DNA of 7,592 nt from positions 1 through 7,592 of the forward strand of contig CAMCFM010000198.1 in NCBI GenBank assembly GCA_945874095.1, written 5' to 3'. Source of the stretch: Candidatus Kuenenia stuttgartensis (lineage in GTDB: Bacteria > Planctomycetota > Planctomycetia > Isosphaerales > Isosphaeraceae). Below, piece by piece: positions 1 through 4,619 of the stretch. A model generated the notes under the pieces. That model worked only from the letters and a program-made list of their open reading frames with translations, ran no database searches and was not told the origin of the DNA. Numbering within the stretch: position 1 is the first letter of the stretch; every line of letters starts with the position of its first letter. A program made the position numbers and the translations under genes.

Positions 1-44
1 CGGAGAAGTGGATAGAGTGTTAATGTGTTCATTATATGGACGAT

Positions 45-60
45 GTTCACCAGTTCACCA
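45..60 (+). repeat. Perfect tandem 8-bp repeat upstream of recA
   Basis: GTTCACCA occurs twice head to tail at 45-52 and 53-60, and a further TGTTCA at 26-31 repeats the TGTTCA at 44-49, 18 bp away. GTTC is the half-site core of several LexA boxes, and recA is a classical LexA target. However, the spacing here (GTTC, four bases, GTTC in direct orientation) matches none of the consensus forms I know (GAAC-N4-GTTC of Gram-positives, GTTC-N7-GTTC of alphaproteobacteria). The repeat is certain; an operator role is speculation. Confidence 0.4.
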
Positions 61-74
61 AATGGATTGGCGAC

Positions 75-83
75 AGGAGAGGA
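75..83 (+). promoter_or_regulatory. Ribosome binding site deciding the recA start
   Basis: AGGAGAGGA is a strong Shine-Dalgarno match seven bases before ATG 91. It favours this start over the in-frame GTG at 25 and ATG at 43. Confidence 0.85.
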
Positions 84-90
84 CACTGAG

Positions 91-1179
91 ATGGGTAGAA
101 AAGCGGCAAGTGGCGATAATCGCACGGCGGCGGCAGTCACAGCAGAGCAGAAGGCGTTAAACAACGCCCTCAGCCAAATCGAAAAAGCGTTCGGCGCCGG
201 AGCCATCATGAAGATGGGCGAATCGGCCGTGGCCGAGGTGGAAGGGATCTCAAGCGGATCACTCTCACTGGACCTCGCACTGGGCGGCAAAGGCCTCCCG
301 CGTGGCCGAATCATCGAACTATTCGGGCCAGAATCAAGCGGCAAAACCACCTGTGCTTTACACGCCGTGGCTGAAGCCCAAAAGGCAGGCGGAGTGGCTG
401 CTTTTATTGATGCTGAACACGCGCTTGATCCATCCTGGTGCAGGCGGCTTGGTGTGGACATCGAAAGCATGCTCGTCAGCCAGCCATCAAGCGCTGAAGA
501 AGCTCTCCAGATTGCCGAAATGCTTGTCCTTTCAAACGCTGTCGACATCATCGTGATCGACTCCGTCGCCGCCTTGGTGCCGAAGGCTGAAATCGACGGC
601 GAAATTGGCGACACTTTCGTGGGCGTTCAGGCTCGCCTGATGAGCCAGGCCCTGCGGAAGCTGACCGGTGGTGTTTCACGATCCAAATGCGTGTTGATTT
701 TTATCAACCAGATCCGTGAAAAAATCGGGGTCATGTTTGGCAGCCCTGAAACAACTCCCGGCGGCAGGGCCTTGAAGTTTTACGCAAGCTGCCGGATCGA
801 CGTGCGCCGGATCGGCCCTGTAAAAGAGGGCGAAGTCATTACCGGATCACGGGTTAAAGTCAAAGTGGTCAAGAACAAGGTGGCCCCTCCGTTCCGTGTC
901 TGTGAATTCGACATCATGTACAACAAGGGGATCTCTGCGGCAGGCGACCTACTGGATCTGGCTCTGGCCGACAAGATGATCGAGAAATCAGGCTCGTGGT
1001 TCAACTACGGCAGCCTGAGACTGGGCCAAGGCCGTGAGAATGTGAAAGAGTATCTGGAAACGCACCCGGAACTCTTTGCGGAACTCCGCAACCTGATCCT
1101 TGAAAAGAACCTGGCTGCTTCAAACGCAACCCACCCGAACGAGATCATTGATGAAGACGATGATGAAGGTCTGGAATAA
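91..1179 (+). CDS. recA: Recombinase RecA
   Basis: RecA, the cytoplasmic ATP-dependent recombinase that coats single-stranded DNA, drives strand exchange and stimulates LexA-type self-cleavage. The 362-residue product (E. coli RecA is 353) shows Walker A GPESSGKTT at residues 79-87, Walker B IIVIDSVAAL with Asp157, loop L1 around 170-177 (GDTFVGVQAR region) and loop L2 around 208-222 (GVMFGSPETTPGG), all offset by 13 from E. coli numbering. The C-terminus ends in the usual acidic tail (IIDEDDDEGLE). I chose ATG 91 because AGGAGAGGA lies at 75-83, seven bases upstream. An in-frame GTG at 25 and ATG at 43 would add 22 or 16 residues but have no such site, and the added residues do not resemble RecA. 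Only 90 bp of upstream sequence is present, so the promoter may lie outside. All key residues are intact; identification is near certain. Confidence 0.98.
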   Translation: MGRKAASGDNRTAAAVTAEQKALNNALSQIEKAFGAGAIMKMGESAVAEVEGISSGSLSLDLALGGKGLPRGRIIELFGPESSGKTTCALHAVAEAQKAGGVAAFIDAEHALDPSWCRRLGVDIESMLVSQPSSAEEALQIAEMLVLSNAVDIIVIDSVAALVPKAEIDGEIGDTFVGVQARLMSQALRKLTGGVSRSKCVLIFINQIREKIGVMFGSPETTPGGRALKFYASCRIDVRRIGPVKEGEVITGSRVKVKVVKNKVAPPFRVCEFDIMYNKGISAAGDLLDLALADKMIEKSGSWFNYGSLRLGQGRENVKEYLETHPELFAELRNLILEKNLAASNATHPNEIIDEDDDEGLE

Positions 1180-1181
1180 TT

Positions 1182-1200
1182 GACCCTGACTGACAGGGTC
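1182..1200 (+). terminator. Hairpin after recA, probable terminator
   Basis: GACCCTG (1182-1188) and CAGGGTC (1194-1200) form a perfect 7-bp stem with a 5-base loop, starting two bases after the recA stop codon. The downstream bases TGTGTCTTC are only moderately T-rich, so it is an imperfect intrinsic terminator or an mRNA 3'-end stabiliser. Confidence 0.6.
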
Positions 1201-1232
1201 TGTGTCTTCGAAACCAGGATCTACAGAAACAG

Positions 1233-1273
1233 CCGCTGGCCCATTCCAAACTTTCTTAGGAATGGCTCAGCGG
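1233..1273 (-). terminator. Long hairpin overlapping the kinase stop codon, probable terminator
   Basis: The arms 1233-1247 and 1259-1273 pair over 15 positions with one C-C mismatch (1240/1266) and one G-T wobble, around an 11-base loop. CCATTCC/GGAATGG forms the inner stem and CCGCT/AGCGG the outer one. Read on the minus strand the hairpin contains the kinase stop codon (1267-1269) and is followed by CTGTTTCTG, a weak T-tract. It would end or protect the kinase transcript and could also block convergent read-through from recA. Confidence 0.6.
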
Positions 1274-2667
1274 ATCATTCTTCCTACATAAACCCCGATT
1301 GCAAACGTAGCGGCCAATCCGAGAACAGCGAAGATCACCCATAAGGGCTTGATACCAGATGGTTTCGATCCTGGCCGCAATTCCTCTCGATTGTCTTGCT
1401 CATCATCGTTCGACAACTGGATTCCCGACTGCCTCTGGGCTGATGATGCAAAAGCCCGTGTTTCAGGCATCCTGGGACTCGGTACACCAAGATCGATCGA
1501 CTCTGATGAATTCTCAAGTGTTTGATCAAGCTCGACTTCAACGCTGGCCACAGCAAGTCCAGACCCTTTACCAGAGTCAGTTTCCTGTCCCAAGGGATCT
1601 AAAGCACCCGCTTTACGTTTCTTTCTAAGTAAGGTCTGCAAAGCTTCGGACGCTTCAGCGCCGGTCTGATATCGAGCCGCCGGATTCGTCTCAAGCATCT
1701 GTTCCATCACCGCCACAACCCGACTTGGCAGATCTGGCAAATAGTCTCGAATCGGTGTTGGCTTGGACTGAATCCGCATGGCCAGCCGGCTGATCGGATT
1801 TTCATGCTGGAACGGGCATCGGCCGGTCATCAAATGATACATGCAGCAGGCCAGGCTGTAGAGATCGCTGCGGCCGTCGAGAGACTTGCCTGAGGCTTGC
1901 TCTGGCGACATATAGTCGATGGTGCCTACGGCGATTCCGTCAGCCGTCCGAAAACTCTCTTCAGGATCAACTTCCATCAAAGCCCCAAGGCCCAGATCAA
2001 GCACCTTGACGATTTTCTGATCTTGAGAGAACAACAGATTCGATGGTTTCACATCCCGGTGCAAAATGCCCTGTTCGTGGGCATGACCAAGCCCAAGAGC
2101 GGCTTGGGAAGCATCTCGGATCACGTCCACAGCGGGCAGGGGACCGAGTTTGAGCATGTCTCCAAGGCTTTTGCCAGGGACATATTCCATCACGATGAAG
2201 AAAACGTTGTCCACTTGATCGGCATCGAAGGCACGAACGACATTCGGGTGATCGAGTCGCGCAACGAGCCTCATTTCCCTCAGAAATCGGGACACCACGC
2301 GCTCATTGCTGATCAACTCCGGCGCAATCACTTTAAGAGCCACAATTCGGCCCATCAATTGATGCTGGGCCCTGTAAACGCGCCCCATGGCCCCTGAGCC
2401 AATCCTGTCCAGAATCGTATATCGACCAATCACCAGACCAGCGGCTTTACCGGCGAGCATTCGTTTCGCCTGATACTCGGTCAGCCAATGCTCATAAACC
2501 AAGCGTGATGCCAATTCGCGGCCTGTGGTTGGCCATTTGCCGGAATCGACTTTTGACCGTAATTCTTCCCATTGACGATTCGAAAGGACACCACTGGCCA
2601 GCAGTTGCGCTCCAAATTCGCCAAGTGATTGGCTAGTCGATGATTTAGAAGGATCTTCGGCCGACAC
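1267..2667 (-). CDS. Membrane-anchored Hanks-type serine/threonine protein kinase
   Basis: A 466-residue eukaryotic-like protein kinase. Residues 1-80 form an N-terminal extension rich in helix-forming residues (GVLSNRQWEELRSKV, LTEYQAKRMLAGKAAGLVIG), of a type common before planctomycete kinase domains. The catalytic domain spans about 83-347: glycine loop GSGAMG 90-95, ATP-anchoring Lys112, probable helix-C Glu131, catalytic loop HRDVKPSN 203-210, magnesium motif DLG 224-226 in place of DFG, activation segment GTIDYMSPEQ 248-257 and DGRSDLY 264-270. A low-complexity acidic linker (about 350-438) leads to one hydrophobic helix (about 441-462) that ends four residues before the C-terminus. 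The kinase is therefore predicted to face the cytoplasm with no outside sensor domain. The start is GTG at 2667, preceded by AAAAGGTGA. All catalytic residues are present, so it should be active; its substrate is unknown and the neighbouring genes give no clue. Confidence 0.95.
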   Translation of the reverse strand: MSAEDPSKSSTSQSLGEFGAQLLASGVLSNRQWEELRSKVDSGKWPTTGRELASRLVYEHWLTEYQAKRMLAGKAAGLVIGRYTILDRIGSGAMGRVYRAQHQLMGRIVALKVIAPELISNERVVSRFLREMRLVARLDHPNVVRAFDADQVDNVFFIVMEYVPGKSLGDMLKLGPLPAVDVIRDASQAALGLGHAHEQGILHRDVKPSNLLFSQDQKIVKVLDLGLGALMEVDPEESFRTADGIAVGTIDYMSPEQASGKSLDGRSDLYSLACCMYHLMTGRCPFQHENPISRLAMRIQSKPTPIRDYLPDLPSRVVAVMEQMLETNPAARYQTGAEASEALQTLLRKKRKAGALDPLGQETDSGKGSGLAVASVEVELDQTLENSSESIDLGVPSPRMPETRAFASSAQRQSGIQLSNDDEQDNREELRPGSKPSGIKPLWVIFAVLGLAATFAIGVYVGRMIR

Positions 2668-2670
2668 AAA

Positions 2671-2679
2671 TCACCTTTT
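2671..2679 (-). promoter_or_regulatory. Ribosome binding site of the kinase
   Basis: On the minus strand AAAAGGTGA sits three bases before the GTG at 2667-2665. It matches the 16S rRNA anti-Shine-Dalgarno region well and supports a GTG start. Confidence 0.65.
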
Positions 2680-2703
2680 CTTGTATTTATGGATGGACGA
2701 GAG

Positions 2704-2733
2704 TCTATAGAAACTTACCATTCCTATAGTCAA
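2704..2733 (-). promoter_or_regulatory. Candidate sigma-70-type promoter of the kinase
   Basis: Read on the minus strand there is TTGACT (2733-2728; 5 of 6 to the -35 consensus), an 18-base spacer, and TATAGA (2709-2704; 4 of 6 to the -10 consensus). Initiation would fall near 2697, leaving a leader of about 30 bases that contains the ribosome binding site. The palindromic hexamer CTATAG occurs at 2705-2710 and again at 2724-2729, 19 bp apart, overlapping both promoter elements. This could be chance or a paired operator. The match is by eye only. Confidence 0.45.
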
Positions 2734-2789
2734 CGCATCACAAATATTGTATCAGGAATCTCGATTTTGTGACTGTTACAGATGTTAAA

Positions 2790-2801
2790 GCGAATATTCG
2801 C
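2790..2801. promoter_or_regulatory. Perfect 12-bp palindrome upstream of the kinase promoter
   Basis: GCGAATATTCGC is a perfect inverted repeat with no spacer, about 57 bp upstream of the candidate -35 element of the kinase. It has the form of a dimeric regulator's binding site, but I recognise no specific regulator and no second copy was noticed in the window. Confidence 0.35.
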
Positions 2802-2996
2802 CCTGATTCGGACACTTTTTCCAAATGGCTCGCCCAATAACCACTAAAGCCTAATTTACTAGCAAATCCAGAAGCGTGCACGAATACCAAGCAATAAAGG
2901 CCACCCTAGAGCACAAAACGTTCGCACTATTACACCTTTAAATGCTGACTGGTGGTGATCCCAAAAGCAAAAGATTCTCGCCTCACTTAAAAAGCC

Positions 2997-3317
2997 TCAA
3001 TACCCAGCACAATAACAGGCAACCCGCCTCGATTTAGTGCACGACTGACGCATTATTGGCACGCCAATTGCAATATGTCCTTTCATCGTGCGAATTCGAC
3101 TTCGGATTCGTACAGCAGATTCGCCTGGCATGTCACCTCCAATTTCATGGAGGCCATTCATTACATGTTGATCAGGCGACGGGCCATCCCATTCTTGCCG
3201 AACCATTTCTTTCGGCAGATTCCCCAAATCATAAAAACATTCTCTAAGTGCGACTTCAAGTCGCTCGCGTGGGTCTGTTAAACCTTGGCATAGCCAAAGT
3301 TTTCTTGACAGAGCCAT
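2997..3317 (-). CDS. Doubtful small hypothetical protein or gene remnant
   Basis: This is a 106-codon frame from ATG 3317 to TGA. The middle (LTDPRERLEVALRECFYDLGNLPKEMVRQEWDGPSPDQ, here split for description around residues 13-50) has a protein-like mix of charged and hydrophobic residues and plausible codon use. The last 30 residues are rich in Arg and Cys and less convincing. There is no clear ribosome binding site before ATG 3317, and a stop lies in frame nine bases upstream, so it cannot extend. I recognise no domain, signal peptide or membrane helix. It could be a real small gene, the remnant of a longer one, or chance; overlapping plus-strand frames look worse. It lies about 330 bp upstream of the kinase in the same direction. 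Confidence 0.25.
   Translation of the reverse strand: MALSRKLWLCQGLTDPRERLEVALRECFYDLGNLPKEMVRQEWDGPSPDQHVMNGLHEIGGDMPGESAVRIRSRIRTMKGHIAIGVPIMRQSCTKSRRVACYCAGY
3250..3264. repeat. 15-bp near-palindrome
   Basis: GCGACTT and AAGTCGC are perfect inverted 7-mers separated by one base. The site lies inside the doubtful minus-strand frame and about 155 bp before the start of the gene at 3421. The symmetry is certain, a role is not. Confidence 0.3.
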
Positions 3318-3408
3318 AAGAAGTCACGCCCTGAAAATGGGTGCACAGAGATTGTTTTTGATTTTCGGAATAAAAGGCTGGCAGATGATCTGGTTTCCCA
3401 ACCGTTTT

Positions 3409-3412
3409 GGAG
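3409..3412 (+). promoter_or_regulatory. Ribosome binding site of the hypothetical exported protein
   Basis: GGAG lies eight bases before ATG 3421, a normal spacing, and supports that start. Confidence 0.5.
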
Positions 3413-3420
3413 CCTGAAAC

Positions 3421-4563
3421 ATGCGTTTTTCTATCTACGGATTGATTCGACTGACATCCATCGTCTGCATGGCCGCCATCATGACGGGCGTTGCCGTAAA
3501 TCGAATGGTCCCTCAAACCAACCATCATTGGAAAGTCGATTTCGGACAACCTTGGGCCTTGGGTAACAACCTCGACAAGTTCTCTCATGAAAATCTGGTC
3601 CTTGATCTGGATCAGGACAAACAGATCCAAATTCCTCTAAGTGCCGACCAGAAACTCGAACTGATTTCCATAAGCCCATTTGTGAACGAAACGGGTAGTC
3701 GCGAGATCGTCTGCCGCCGCCAGTCAAATCATGTCGCTGGCAAGTCACAACTTCCTGGCATCATTGAACTTGTCCGTTTAAGTTTCCCTGAAATGAAGGA
3801 ACTCGATTCGCGGCCACTGGAATGGCTTCCCAATAGCATCCCAAGCTGGGATCCCTCGATTAAAAATGGCTTCAAAACCATTTTTTCTACAGGCGCAGGA
3901 ACGTTGGTTCGAGTAGACTGGACCGATAGCCAAGGCAAGCCACTGAATCATAATGGCCAGCAAGTTTCATGGGACGTCCCACCACCTTTTGGTGACCAAA
4001 CCTTTGTCGCAGAACCAGAATGGGTGACTGACCGGCGTTTCCCGAACCGTCTCCTGGCTTCGATCTGGGGCTTCAGCCAAGAGACAAAAACGTTTCATGC
4101 AGGACTCGCGTGGCTCGACCTGAACAGCGACCGATCTGCAATCGAATCCTACGGAATCCTGGCAGAGAAAGACTTAGGCGCCGTCAATAACGGTCATTAC
4201 TATCGATACCCAGTTTCCAAAACTGATCGTTTTGGGAATATCCAAATCGCCTGGCAAAATCATGCACTTGGCGAAACTGGCTGGACAACGCAAAGATCTT
4301 ATTTGAAAGAAGTTACAGGCCAGAACCAAACGTCTGTAAAATGGACCCTCGGTGAACGTCTTTTGGTCGCCAAGGGCTGTATGAATGCGAAAAGCGCGTT
4401 TGACGACTCTCTGGAGTACGTCTATTTTATTGTGCCAAAATCGGCGGGGTGCTACGATAGAGGCAACTGGCAGAAACATCGGATTGCGAATCAGGTTCAA
4501 CTGGTCGCAGGTGTTTCCCGAATACCTCAAATCTCAGTGACTCGGGATCGATCCGGACGTTGA
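3421..4563 (+). CDS. Hypothetical membrane-anchored or exported protein
   Basis: I do not recognise this 380-residue protein. It opens with a short positively charged N-terminus and a hydrophobic stretch at about residues 5-26 (IYGLIRLTSIVCMAAIMTGV). No clear signal-peptidase motif follows, so it may be an uncleaved anchor with the rest outside the cytoplasm. The remainder is rich in Trp, Asp, Asn and Gln with short hydrophobic strands, suggesting a beta-rich extracytoplasmic fold; examples are the aromatic segments around 195-232 and 258-290. Cysteines after the helix are at 98, 320 and 344. No enzyme motif, heme site or repeat was found. ATG 3421 is supported by GGAG at 3409-3412, eight bases upstream. 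The next gene starts 56 bp downstream on the same strand and also encodes an exported protein, so a shared transcript is plausible. Coding status is well supported by length, start and composition. Confidence 0.8.
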   Translation: MRFSIYGLIRLTSIVCMAAIMTGVAVNRMVPQTNHHWKVDFGQPWALGNNLDKFSHENLVLDLDQDKQIQIPLSADQKLELISISPFVNETGSREIVCRRQSNHVAGKSQLPGIIELVRLSFPEMKELDSRPLEWLPNSIPSWDPSIKNGFKTIFSTGAGTLVRVDWTDSQGKPLNHNGQQVSWDVPPPFGDQTFVAEPEWVTDRRFPNRLLASIWGFSQETKTFHAGLAWLDLNSDRSAIESYGILAEKDLGAVNNGHYYRYPVSKTDRFGNIQIAWQNHALGETGWTTQRSYLKEVTGQNQTSVKWTLGERLLVAKGCMNAKSAFDDSLEYVYFIVPKSAGCYDRGNWQKHRIANQVQLVAGVSRIPQISVTRDRSGR

Positions 4564-4599
4564 CGGTCTCATCGTCACCGGGAGATCCCAGTTTCTCGC

Positions 4600-4619
4600 G
4601 ACGAAAGCCGTAAGTCGTC
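4600..4619 (+). promoter_or_regulatory. Small hairpin abutting the start codon of the DUF4159 gene
   Basis: GACGA (4600-4604) and TCGTC (4615-4619) can pair across a 10-base loop directly before ATG 4620. The stem may extend as CGC (4597-4599) with GCG (4622-4624) over a two-base bulge. No good Shine-Dalgarno sequence is visible here. The gene may be translated by coupling or with low efficiency. The stem is short and could be chance. Confidence 0.25.

Larger units (their letters stand above)
2668..3420. other. Intergenic region between divergent kinase and exported-protein genes
   Basis: This 753-bp stretch is AT-richer than its neighbours in its kinase-proximal third. It contains the kinase promoter candidate (2704-2733), the 12-bp palindrome (2790-2801), a near-palindrome GCGACTT-C-AAGTCGC (3250-3264) and one weak minus-strand reading frame (2997-3317). 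From about 2810 to 2996 I see no gene or convincing signal. A TTGACA at 3305-3310 points towards the plus-strand gene at 3421 but lacks a matching -10 element. No tRNA or recognisable structured RNA was seen. Confidence 0.6.

Noticed and set aside
25..90. N-terminal extension of RecA from GTG 25
   Set aside because: The extra 22 residues do not resemble RecA, and the strong ribosome binding site at 75-83 serves ATG 91.
1897..2397. 166-codon plus-strand reading frame inside the kinase gene
   Set aside because: It lies wholly antisense to the conserved catalytic domain, and its His-rich translation mirrors kinase codons.
3136..3153. CCTCCA/TGGAGG stem-loop
   Set aside because: A 6-bp stem with no T-tract in a region of uncertain coding status; likely chance.
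3056..3281. Two overlapping plus-strand frames of 63 and 68 codons
   Set aside because: Neither has a ribosome binding site, a recognisable motif or convincing composition; the opposite-strand frame there is slightly better.
3305..3310. TTGACA as the -35 element of a promoter for the gene at 3421
   Set aside because: No -10-like hexamer lies 16-18 bases downstream; the sequence there is GC-rich (around 3327-3334).
4545..4554. GGATCGATCC palindrome near the end of the exported-protein gene
   Set aside because: It lies within coding sequence, is only 10 bp, and is made of common GATC units; no following T-tract supports a terminator.
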